From NCBI GenBank assembly GCA_050294475.1, contig JBNKOE010000008.1, forward strand, positions 1 through 64,000: DNA of 64,000 bases, written 5' to 3'. Position 1 is the first letter of the stretch. The number at the start of each line of letters is the position of its first letter. Below, piece after piece: positions 50,011 through 57,244 of this stretch. This stretch comes from Thalassobellus sp050294475. Lineage in GTDB: Bacteria; Bacteroidota; Bacteroidia; Flavobacteriales; Flavobacteriaceae. Both the position numbers and the translations under genes were made by a program. The notes beneath the pieces were generated by a model, which ran no database searches, was not told the DNA's origin, and saw only the letters and a program-made list of their open reading frames with translations.

Positions 50011-51483
50011 ATGACTGCACATCAAGATAAAATACTAGGAGAAGGTTTAACCTATGACGACGTTCTTTTAGTTCCAGCTTTTTCAGAAGTTCTTCCACGT
50101 GAAGTAAATATTCAATCAAAATTCACTCGAAACATTACTATTAATGTACCTATTGTCTCTGCGGCTATGGATACTGTTACCGAAAGTAAAATGGCAATTG
50201 CCATGGCACAAGAAGGTGGTATTGGTGTTTTACATAAAAACATGAGCATTGAGGCCCAGGCTTTAAAAGTAAGGAAAGTAAAACGTGCCGAGAGTGGTAT
50301 GATTATAGATCCTGTTACTTTGCCTTTATCAGCAACTGTTTTAGATGCCAAACAAAATATGGCAGAACATGGCATTGGAGGTATTCCAATTATTGATGCC
50401 GAAGGCATTTTAAAAGGTATTGTTACCAATCGCGATTTACGTTTCGAACATCAAAATGAAAGACCTATTACTGAGGTTATGACAAGTGAAAACTTGGTTA
50501 CTGCTGCTGTAGGAACATCATTAGGTGATGCCGAATCTATTTTGCAAAAACATAAAATTGAAAAGCTACTTATTGTAGATGATAATTATAAACTCTCGGG
50601 TTTAATTACTTTTAGAGATATTACAAAGCTTACATTAAAGCCAATAGCTAATAAAGATGAATTCGGTCGTTTGCGTGTTGCAGCAGCCATTGGTGTAACA
50701 GGTGATGCTGTTGATAGGGCAGAAGCTTTAGTAAGCGCAGGCGTTGATGCTGTAGTTATTGATACAGCGCACGGACATACAAAAGGTGTGGTAGCTGTTT
50801 TAAAAGAAATAAAAGCCAAATTTCCACAGTTAGATGTTATTGTTGGAAACATTGCAACTGGTACTGCTGCTAAATATTTAGTAGAAGCAGGAGCCGATGC
50901 AGTAAAAGTTGGTATTGGTCCAGGATCAATTTGTACTACACGTGTAGTTGCGGGTGTTGGTTTTCCTCAATTTTCTGCGGTATTAGAAGTTGCTGCAGCT
51001 ATTAAAGGAACTGGTGTTCCTGTAATTGCCGATGGGGGTATTCGTTATACAGGTGATATTCCTAAAGCCATTGCTGCTGGTGCCGATACGGTGATGTTAG
51101 GATCGCTTTTAGCAGGAACTAAAGAATCGCCAGGAGAAACTATTATTTACGAAGGACGTAAGTTTAAGTCTTATCGAGGAATGGGTTCTGTTGAAGCTAT
51201 GAAAGAAGGTAGTAAAGATCGTTACTTCCAAGATGTAGAAGACGATATTAAAAAATTAGTACCAGAAGGTATTGTAGGTCGTGTACCTTATAAAGGTGAA
51301 TTGTTTGAAAGCATTCATCAATTTATAGGTGGTTTACGTGCTGGTATGGGCTATTGTGGAGCAAAAGATGTTGCTACTTTAAAAGAAAACGGACAGTTTG
51401 TTAAAATTACAGCAAGTGGTATTAACGAAAGTCACCCACATGATGTAACCATTACTAAAGAATCTCCTAACTATTCTAGGTAG
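50011..51483 (+). CDS. guaB: Inosine-5'-monophosphate dehydrogenase
   Basis: GuaB oxidises IMP to XMP with NAD+, the committed step to GMP. The 490-residue barrel enzyme carries a tandem CBS (Bateman) module inserted at about 95-210. The catalytic loop is GPGSICTTRVV, with Cys at about residue 309. The flap has RGMGSVEAM, and IADGGIRYTGDIPKAIAAGA is a typical barrel strand. Length is normal. The CBS module can bind ATP or GTP in many bacteria and could give feedback control. The leader is short and hairpin-forming. A strong terminator follows. Confidence 0.97.
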   Translation: MTAHQDKILGEGLTYDDVLLVPAFSEVLPREVNIQSKFTRNITINVPIVSAAMDTVTESKMAIAMAQEGGIGVLHKNMSIEAQALKVRKVKRAESGMIIDPVTLPLSATVLDAKQNMAEHGIGGIPIIDAEGILKGIVTNRDLRFEHQNERPITEVMTSENLVTAAVGTSLGDAESILQKHKIEKLLIVDDNYKLSGLITFRDITKLTLKPIANKDEFGRLRVAAAIGVTGDAVDRAEALVSAGVDAVVIDTAHGHTKGVVAVLKEIKAKFPQLDVIVGNIATGTAAKYLVEAGADAVKVGIGPGSICTTRVVAGVGFPQFSAVLEVAAAIKGTGVPVIADGGIRYTGDIPKAIAAGADTVMLGSLLAGTKESPGETIIYEGRKFKSYRGMGSVEAMKEGSKDRYFQDVEDDIKKLVPEGIVGRVPYKGELFESIHQFIGGLRAGMGYCGAKDVATLKENGQFVKITASGINESHPHDVTITKESPNYSR

Positions 51484-51503
51484 ATTATATTTATAATACA
51501 TTA

Positions 51504-51544
51504 AAAAAAGGCTCAAGTTTTATTGTGAAACTTGAGCCTTTTTT
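51504..51544 (+). terminator. Terminator after guaB
   Basis: AAAAAGGCTCAAGTTT (51505-51520) pairs with AAACTTGAGCCTTTTT around TATTGTG. It could also act on the minus-strand photolyase transcript. Confidence 0.85.
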
Positions 51545-51637
51545 ATTGATGTATTTTGTGTACTTGTTTTTTAAATAGTCATGACTACAACTTTATATTA
51601 ACTATAACTTTCTTGATAAAATATAAGTATTTTGTTA

Positions 51638-52942
51638 TTAATTTAAAGCCTCTTTATAGGTTTTAAGACAACGTTCTCTCGCCATTTTATGATCTACAAT
51701 TGGTGTTGGGTAGGTGGGTTCTTGAAAATCTGGCACCCATTGTTTTATGTATTCTAAGTTTTTATCAAACTTTTCAATTTGAGTTGTTGGATTAAAAATT
51801 CTAAAATAAGGTGCGGCATCTACACCGCAACCAGCAACCCATTGCCAATTACCTACATTGCTTGCCATATCATAATCGTGCAGTTTTTTTGCAAAATAAG
51901 CTTCGCCCCAACGCCAATCAATTAATAAATGCTTACATAAAAAACTACCAACTAACATTCGTACCCGATTATGCATAAAGCCAGTTTGATTTAATTGTCG
52001 CATGCCAGCATCAACAAGCGGATAACCCGTTTTACCTTCGCACCAAGCTTTAAATTCGGTTTCATTATTGCGCCAAACAATAAAATCATATTGCGGTTTA
52101 AAACTTTCATTTTGTGTTTGTGGAAAGTGCCATAATATTTGGGCGAAAAATTCACGCCAAATAAGTTCTTGCCAAAATATTTCATTCTTTTGTATGGTTG
52201 CCTTTTTTACTATGTTGCGAATACTTACCGTACCAAAACGTAAATGTGGTCCTAACTTAGTGGTACTGTCTTGTGCAGGAAAGTTTCGGGTTTCTTCGTA
52301 ATTTTCAATAAGATTAGGATTAACAGTATAAGGTTCAATATTTTGATTAGATTTTGAAAAACCAATATCTGCTAATTTTAAATTTGAAAAGTCTTGATTT
52401 GAAATAAGGTTTGATAATAGTGTTTCCGATGGATAGGTTTTAAAATCAAGTACTCTAAAAGTGTCTTTCCAACGTTTCATGTAAGGCGTGTAAACCAAGT
52501 AAGGTTTACCATCGTTTTTGGTAATTTCGTTTTTTTCAAAAATAACCTGATCTTTATAGGTTTTAAAATTTACATTATGAGTTTTTAAAAGCGTTTCAAT
52601 TTTAAAGTCACGTTCTTTTGCATATGGTTCGTAGTCATGATTGGTGTAAATACTTTCAACTGTATAAGTCTTTAATAATTGCTTAAAAACAGCAATTGGT
52701 TTTCCGTAAAAGATAGAAATGCCACTATTATATTCTTTTTGAAGCCTTGTGTTTATTTTTTGAAGAGTTTCGTGTATAAAAGTAACGCGAGTATCATCTT
52801 TTGGCAGTTTTTGTAAAATATTCGAATCAAAAATAAAAATAGGAAGAACAGGCTTTTTGTCTTCTAATGCTTTGTATAAACCGTGATTATCATCTAATCG
52901 TAAATCACGGCGAAACCAAAATATATTTATAGTTTGTGTCAT
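51638..52942 (-). CDS. Deoxyribodipyrimidine photolyase (class I CPD type)
   Basis: A 434-residue flavoprotein that uses blue light to split cyclobutane pyrimidine dimers. The start at 52940-52942 gives MTQTINIFWFRRDLRLDDN; the earlier in-frame ATG at 52972 would add an unlikely tail. The antenna domain spans about 5-130. The FAD domain has FWQELIWREFFAQILWHFP and the core signature DAGMRQLNQTGFMHNRVRM. NWQWVAGCGVDAAPYFRIFNP completes the FAD pocket; the Trp residues of the electron-transfer chain appear present. The region upstream is degraded, so the gene may have lost former operon partners. Confidence 0.9.
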   Translation of the reverse strand: MTQTINIFWFRRDLRLDDNHGLYKALEDKKPVLPIFIFDSNILQKLPKDDTRVTFIHETLQKINTRLQKEYNSGISIFYGKPIAVFKQLLKTYTVESIYTNHDYEPYAKERDFKIETLLKTHNVNFKTYKDQVIFEKNEITKNDGKPYLVYTPYMKRWKDTFRVLDFKTYPSETLLSNLISNQDFSNLKLADIGFSKSNQNIEPYTVNPNLIENYEETRNFPAQDSTTKLGPHLRFGTVSIRNIVKKATIQKNEIFWQELIWREFFAQILWHFPQTQNESFKPQYDFIVWRNNETEFKAWCEGKTGYPLVDAGMRQLNQTGFMHNRVRMLVGSFLCKHLLIDWRWGEAYFAKKLHDYDMASNVGNWQWVAGCGVDAAPYFRIFNPTTQIEKFDKNLEYIKQWVPDFQEPTYPTPIVDHKMARERCLKTYKEALN

Positions 52943-52949
52943 TAATAGA

Positions 52950-53048
52950 TTATTGCGAGTTATAAACGCCAAACAATTCTTCTAGTTTTTTAGTTTGGTA
53001 GTAATTATTCATTTCCTTGTATACCGAAAATTTAGTTATGCATGAAAG
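52950..53048 (-). pseudogene. C-terminal remnant of an unidentified gene
   Basis: A minus-strand frame with no start codon runs 32 codons to a stop eight bases before the photolyase ATG. It ends KFSVYKEMNNYYQTKKLE and then ELFGVYNSQ. The composition looks coding (helical, mixed charges). It overlaps the broken end of the SDR gene in another frame. The simplest reading is a deletion that fused the front of the SDR gene to the tail of another gene. Confidence 0.4.
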
Positions 53049-53412
53049 TCATGCCTAATTGTATAGCAATAGTACTAAAAAGAAGTATTGCAAGATGCTT
53101 ACTGTCTTTAAGTATAGAAAGATATTTTTGAATAGCTTTAATGTCACTTAGCACTTTAATTTTAAAATCGTTAATGCTTAACTTAGAAATAGATTTTAAA
53201 TTAATACTTCCAGGATGATAAATATGAGCATCTGCAACTTTAATTTCTGGCAGTTCATCTTTAGTAATGTAGGAAGAAAAGGGAATTAAATTAGCATTAT
53301 TGAACTTAGGTGTGGTTCTGCTAATATTTATAACTTTAGAATATTTGAGGAGTTTTTTTAATATGGCATTTTCAATGCCCTTACTTCCACCTATAACAAT
53401 AATTGTTTTCAT
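53032..53412 (-). pseudogene. Truncated short-chain dehydrogenase/reductase
   Basis: A 126-residue frame with the first half of an SDR. The NAD(P) motif reads GGSKGIENAIL (about 8-18, with the last Gly of TGxxxGIG replaced by Glu-Asn), and an NAG-like site is unclear (ADAHIYHPGSI). The catalytic Ser region LLFSTIAIQLGMTF is followed directly by a stop, so the Tyr-x3-Lys and the whole C-terminal half are missing. Normal SDRs have about 240 residues. The protein is very unlikely to be active. The break point coincides with the remnant at 52950-53048. Confidence 0.75.
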
Positions 53413-53434
53413 ATGGGTTCAGGGCATTTTTAAT

Positions 53435-53650
53435 TTATGGCCTGCCTTTTAGCCGTTTTTCAATTTTTTGTTTAATAACAGTTAATCGTTTCATTAGATC
53501 CATTATTTTAGGATCTTTTTTTTCTTTATAAATAGTATTTAAACTTAATATTAAATCTTTAACTTCTCTAGACGATTCAATACGCTCACTCGTTGTTTTA
53601 AAAGTGTGTTTGCGTTGTTCGAATTCTAAAGCTTTATCAATAATCTCCAT
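53435..53650 (-). CDS. Small coiled-coil protein of unknown function
   Basis: A 71-residue, highly charged, all-helical protein (EIIDKALEFEQRKHTFKTT to IKQKIEKRLKGRP). No signal or membrane segment is present. I have no family name for it. It lies 22 bases upstream of the broken SDR gene in a region of decayed genes, and its own frame is intact. It may be the survivor of a former operon that reached the photolyase gene. Confidence 0.6.
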   Translation of the reverse strand: MEIIDKALEFEQRKHTFKTTSERIESSREVKDLILSLNTIYKEKKDPKIMDLMKRLTVIKQKIEKRLKGRP

Positions 53651-53806
53651 AATTTCTTTTAATCTTTATTCTAATTTTATTTCATTCTGAATATGATGTT
53701 TTCCAGAATTTGACAATATAATAAAATCTAAGAGATTTCCGATTTTTATGGCACTTTATTAAGAAAAAATTAATAATTTATTTTTTTATTCCGATTTTTT
53801 TATGTT

Positions 53807-53893
53807 TTAATCAGTTAAAGAAGCTCTTTTAAATCGCTTTTCCATGTAAAAAGAGGTTATATCATTTTTTGAAATCGTTTTTTTCTTTGCCAT
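53807..53893 (-). pseudogene. N-terminal remnant, TetR-like
   Basis: A 28-codon frame starts with an ATG and reads MAKKKTISKNDITSFYMEKR, then FKRASLTD and a stop. The first 17 residues resemble the start of TetR-like regulators that I associate with flavobacteria (lysine-rich, then ISKxDIxxxYM). After that the similarity stops. It is probably the leftover of a deleted regulator gene. The rest of the 333-base gap (53651-53983) shows only AT-rich sequence. Confidence 0.35.
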
Positions 53894-53983
53894 AATTATT
53901 AATTTACGGTAAAGATATTAAGTGTTTGATTTATTTTAATATTTGTCAAACAAAGTAATTTCGATTTTGTGTAAACTTAAACT

Positions 53984-54658
53984 TTAACAACAATTGTCAT
54001 CTTTTACTAGTTTACAACTAGAAACTGCTGTTATAGTTCCTAAGATTGGAGCCGATATATATAGCCATAAATATTGGAAATTTCCTGTAAATAGAGCAGG
54101 AGCAATAGATCGAATAGGGTTCATAGAAGCTTTAGTCATTGGGCCAGCAAACATAGCTTCTAAAAGTATAACACCACCAACGGCTATTGCTGCCATAGTA
54201 CCTATTTCTTTACTTCCTGTAGAAATGTTCATAATTACTACCATTAAAAAGAACGTTAGTAAAAATTCTAGTATTGCAGCTTTATAAGCAGGAAAGCCTA
54301 TTGCAGGAGTGGTTTCTCCTAAAAATTGGCTTTCAGGAAAAAGAAACCATAATAAGAATGCTGCTAGAATAGCTCCAATAGCTTGTGCTAAGATATATTT
54401 GGGTACTTTTTTCCAAGAGAATTTTTTAGCAAAGGCAAAACCAATAGTAACTGCAGGATTAAAATGAGCTCCTGAAATTTCTCCAAAAGCATATATCATA
54501 GCCATAACTATAAGCCCCCAAGTGGCAGCAACACCTACATGAGAAATGCTACCATTAGTAATTTCATTAATAGTCATGGCTCCACAGCCACAAAATACCA
54601 TAGCAAATGTCCCTATGGTTTCAGCGTAATATTGTTTCATATTGGTTATTGTGTTCAT
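53984..54658 (-). CDS. Aquaporin-family (MIP) channel
   Basis: A 224-residue membrane channel with six transmembrane helices and two half-helices. The start is the ATG at 54656-54658 (MNTITNMKQYYAET); the frame upstream offers only a TTG that overlaps the promoter box. The first pore motif is HFNPAVTIG. The second reads MNPIRSIAP, so the usual Asn-Pro-Ala is Asn-Pro-Ile, with the selectivity Arg kept. This class conducts water, glycerol or small neutral metalloids; the motif change prevents a firm choice. The C-terminus ends in two Cys. Confidence 0.88.
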   Translation of the reverse strand: MNTITNMKQYYAETIGTFAMVFCGCGAMTINEITNGSISHVGVAATWGLIVMAMIYAFGEISGAHFNPAVTIGFAFAKKFSWKKVPKYILAQAIGAILAAFLLWFLFPESQFLGETTPAIGFPAYKAAILEFLLTFFLMVVIMNISTGSKEIGTMAAIAVGGVILLEAMFAGPMTKASMNPIRSIAPALFTGNFQYLWLYISAPILGTITAVSSCKLVKDDNCC

Positions 54659-54685
54659 TTTTTTTAAGCTTATTATATAATTTAG

Positions 54686-54693
54686 CAAATATA
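54686..54693 (-). promoter_or_regulatory. Promoter -7 box for the aquaporin gene
   Basis: On the minus strand this reads TATATTTG, 27 bases before the ATG at 54658. It supports that start and rules out the upstream TTG. Confidence 0.6.
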
Positions 54694-54780
54694 CAATGTC
54701 TTATTTTAAGCTTTTGTTAACATATAGAAGATGTAGGAGTTGTAAATTTATTGCAACTATTAAAAAAAAATAACAATATT

Positions 54781-55629
54781 ATGAAAAAGGTATTATTACT
54801 ATTATTAGCGTTTACTACTATAAACTCTGTAAATGCTCAAATTAAAACACCACAACCAAGTCCGTTTGCTAAAATGGAACAAAAGGTTGGATTAACCGAT
54901 GTGACTTTAGAATACTCCAGACCAAATATGCGAGGACGTACTATTTTTGGCGATTTAGTGCCTTATGGAAAGCTTTGGCGATTAGGAGCTAATGCCAATA
55001 CAAAAATAACATTTAGTACTGATGTTACTATTAACGGACAAACATTAAAAGCAGGATCTTATGCCATATATACAACACCAAGTGCAGAATCTTGGGAGGT
55101 TGTTTTTTATAGAGATGCTACAAATTGGGGAACACCTAGTGTGTGGGATGAAACTAAAGTAGCAGCTAAAGTGACTGCTAATATTTATAAAATGTCAATG
55201 AAAATTGAAACGTTTACTATGTCGTTTGACGATTTAAATAATAATGGTGCTACTTTAGGAATGTTTTGGGAAGACGTGTATGTTGGTGTTACTTTTGAAG
55301 TGCCAACTGATGCTATGGTTTCTGATGCTATTGAGAAAACTATGAATGGTCCTGGAGCTGGCGATTATTATTCGGCAGCGGTGTATTATTTACAATCGGG
55401 TAAAGATATTAAACAAGCTAAAACATGGATTGATAAAGCTATTATAATGGCTGGCGATAAAGCGCCTTTTTGGCAATTAAGACAGCAATCGTTAATTTAT
55501 GCCAAAGCTGGAGATGTTAAAGGTGCCATTGCTGCGGCTAAAAAATCGTTAGCAGGAGCTGAAGCTGCTGGTAATGCAGATTATGTTAAAATGAATAAAG
55601 AGTCAATTGCAAAATGGAGCGGTATGTAA
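54781..55629 (+). CDS. DUF2911-domain exported protein with TPR-like end
   Basis: A 282-residue exported protein with a signal peptide (about 1-20, INSVNAQ). The DUF2911 domain (about 22-165) has the signature LEYSRPNMRGRTIFG, then WRLGANANTKI and LKAGSYAIYTTP. The C-terminal part (about 195-280) is helical and Ala-rich with two TPR-like units. No function is known for DUF2911, which is widespread in Bacteroidota. The ATG at 54781 starts a proper signal peptide; the frame upstream offers only a TTG. A terminator follows. Confidence 0.88.
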   Translation: MKKVLLLLLAFTTINSVNAQIKTPQPSPFAKMEQKVGLTDVTLEYSRPNMRGRTIFGDLVPYGKLWRLGANANTKITFSTDVTINGQTLKAGSYAIYTTPSAESWEVVFYRDATNWGTPSVWDETKVAAKVTANIYKMSMKIETFTMSFDDLNNNGATLGMFWEDVYVGVTFEVPTDAMVSDAIEKTMNGPGAGDYYSAAVYYLQSGKDIKQAKTWIDKAIIMAGDKAPFWQLRQQSLIYAKAGDVKGAIAAAKKSLAGAEAAGNADYVKMNKESIAKWSGM

Positions 55630-55654
55630 ATCGTTTATTCTTTTATAAATATAA

Positions 55655-55685
55655 AAACGCAACTCTTACAAGTTGCGTTTTTTGT
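55655..55685 (+). terminator. Terminator after the DUF2911 gene
   Basis: AAACGCAACT (55655-55664) pairs with AGTTGCGTTT (55671-55680) around CTTACA and runs into more T residues. Confidence 0.85.
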
Positions 55686-55723
55686 TTTTGGGCGTTTTAG
55701 TTTACCATCACTTCTGGCTCTCG

Positions 55724-55790
55724 TCCGATAATTATCGGAATTGGGGAGCTCAAAAATTCAGCTTGATGTGAGTGCAGTCGAACCCTCCAA
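55724..55790. repeat. Intergenic repeat remnants
   Basis: TCCGATAATTATCGGA (55724-55739) is a perfect 16-bp palindrome. After it, CTTGATGTGAGTGCAGTCGA (within 55762-55785) resembles dispersed repeats of the type CTGAGCGnAGTCGAA seen in many Bacteroidota genomes. Both are non-coding. The gap 55630-56257 (628 bases) holds these, the terminator and two gene remnants. Confidence 0.5.
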
Positions 55791-55833
55791 TCGTTAACGC
55801 ACATAAATGCTCATTTTGGTTCTTTACTGTTAA

Positions 55834-56036
55834 TTAATCTTCATCTTCAAGAAAGAAAATATCTTCAACTGGCTGTTTAAAAAGTTTAGCAATTTTAAGT
55901 GAAAGTACTGTAGAAGGCACATATTTGTTTTTTTTCATGGCATTTATGGTTTGTGCCTGCTTACCCCAATTTTATTTGCTAAATCGGCTTGGGTCATATC
56001 ATGAATGGCGCGCTGTACTTTAATTTTATTCTTCAT
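55834..56036 (-). pseudogene. Frameshifted XRE-type HTH regulator
   Basis: The minus strand starts MKNKIKVQRAIHDMTQADLA and NKIGVSR, a clear XRE helix-turn-helix, then shifts frame. Two extra bases (CA in GGCACAAACC) break the frame; removing them restores QTINAMKKNKYVPSTVLS and LKIAKLFKQPVEDIFFLEDE with a proper stop at 55834. The length is 203 bases, two more than a multiple of three. The intact form would be a 66-residue regulator of the kind usually paired with a small membrane protein, as found just upstream here. If the sequence is right, the gene is dead. Confidence 0.8.
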
Positions 56037-56054
56037 AACTTCTTGTTTTATATT

Positions 56055-56153
56055 TTAAAAAATTGAAGTGTATAATAAAGAAAATATTCCTATTAAAAAT
56101 AATGTCCATCCAAGTTTTTTATACTTGTTTGGTAATAAATAATATGTTTTCAT
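56055..56153 (-). pseudogene. Truncated membrane protein upstream of the HTH remnant
   Basis: A 32-residue frame: MKTYYLLPNKYKKLGWTLFL, then IGIFSLLYTSIF. The start matches what I recall of longer (about 150-200 residue) flavobacterial membrane proteins encoded next to XRE regulators. Only the first helix is left. It lies 18 bases before the frameshifted HTH gene, on the same strand, so the two-gene module seems to be decaying together. Confidence 0.5.
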
Positions 56154-56257
56154 AAGTGTTTGTTTTTAGATTGATTTATGTGATTGATAAATCAAAAGCA
56201 AAACAAACTTTACATATAGACAAATAGGATTAACTTAAAGTAATAAAAACTTAACTA

Positions 56258-57244
56258 TTAGTATTCTAAATTGATAATTTCTCGAACCTCGTCTAGTGCT
56301 TTAATAAGATTTTTACTAAACTCGAAAGTCATTATATCACTTTCAGTTTTTCCATCTCTTATAAGTTGATTAAAGTGAATGGTTTCGTAATTGTATCCAA
56401 TAGTGTTATAACCAAAATCTTTTATATCTTCTTTGCCGTCAACAAGTATTGAAACAGTTGTTGGCATATGAAACATGGTATTTATTTTAATAGTTCCTTT
56501 TTCACAATAAAAAATAGCTTCGGTTGGTAATACTTCTAAAAGCGAACTTTTTAAATGTGCTTTTAAATTATTATCATAACTAAAAATCATATTACAAGAC
56601 GAATCAGCACCGTTTTCAAAAAAGGTAGCACTAGCTTCAATATTATTAGGTTTGCCAAGTGTAGAAAGTGCCGCGAAAATAGGGTAGATGCCAATATCTA
56701 ATAAACTACCACCACCAAGATTTTTATCAAATAACCTAGAGCTTGTGTCGTATGGTCGTTTAAATCCAAAATTGGCTTCAATTTTTAAAATAGCTCCGTA
56801 AGTTTTATTTTTTAATACCTTTAATACAAATTGATAATGTGGTAAAAAGTAAGTCCAAAGCGCTTCCATTAAAAGCACGTTTTTTTCTTTTGCTTTAGCA
56901 ATCATTTCATCAACTTCTTGAGCATCCATTGCAAAAGGCTTTTCGCCTAAAACAGCAATGCCATTTTCCAAACATAAGAGCACATTTTCTTTATGCAATG
57001 TATGAGGTGTGGCAATATATACAGCATCAATGTTAGAATCGTTTGCTAAGGCTTCGTAGCTATCATAGGCTTTTGTTGCTTTATATTTATTCGCAAAATC
57101 ATCTGCTTTTTCTTGATTTCTAGAAGCTACAGCATATAATTCGGCATCTTCAATGGTTAATAAGTCTGTAGCAAATTGATTGGCTATTTTTCCTAAGCCA
57201 ATAATGCCCCATTTTATTTTTTTAAGTGATGATTTTTGTGCCAT
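56258..57244 (-). CDS. Gfo/Idh/MocA-family oxidoreductase
   Basis: A 328-residue NAD(P)-dependent dehydrogenase. The nucleotide site is WGIIGLGKIANQFA (about 12-25), and the family signature GEKPFAMDAQEV carries the Lys near residue 99. The C-terminal alpha/beta domain includes GGGSLLDIGIYPIFA, with the Asp and His-equivalent region. Family members act on sugars, sugar acids or inositols, with the substrate unknown here. Its first 23 bases overlap the end of the symporter gene, so translation is coupled. It is the last gene of the PIG-L operon, which suggests work on an imported sugar or amino sugar. Confidence 0.88.
   Translation of the reverse strand: MAQKSSLKKIKWGIIGLGKIANQFATDLLTIEDAELYAVASRNQEKADDFANKYKATKAYDSYEALANDSNIDAVYIATPHTLHKENVLLCLENGIAVLGEKPFAMDAQEVDEMIAKAKEKNVLLMEALWTYFLPHYQFVLKVLKNKTYGAILKIEANFGFKRPYDTSSRLFDKNLGGGSLLDIGIYPIFAALSTLGKPNNIEASATFFENGADSSCNMIFSYDNNLKAHLKSSLLEVLPTEAIFYCEKGTIKINTMFHMPTTVSILVDGKEDIKDFGYNTIGYNYETIHFNQLIRDGKTESDIMTFEFSKNLIKALDEVREIINLEY

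Noticed and set aside
52943..52972. Longer photolyase start at 52972
   Set aside because: Photolyases start a few residues before the FWFRRDLR strand; the extension overlaps a remnant of another gene.
54659..54688. TTG start for the aquaporin gene
   Set aside because: The codon lies inside the TATATTTG promoter box; the ATG at 54658 follows with a leader of normal length.
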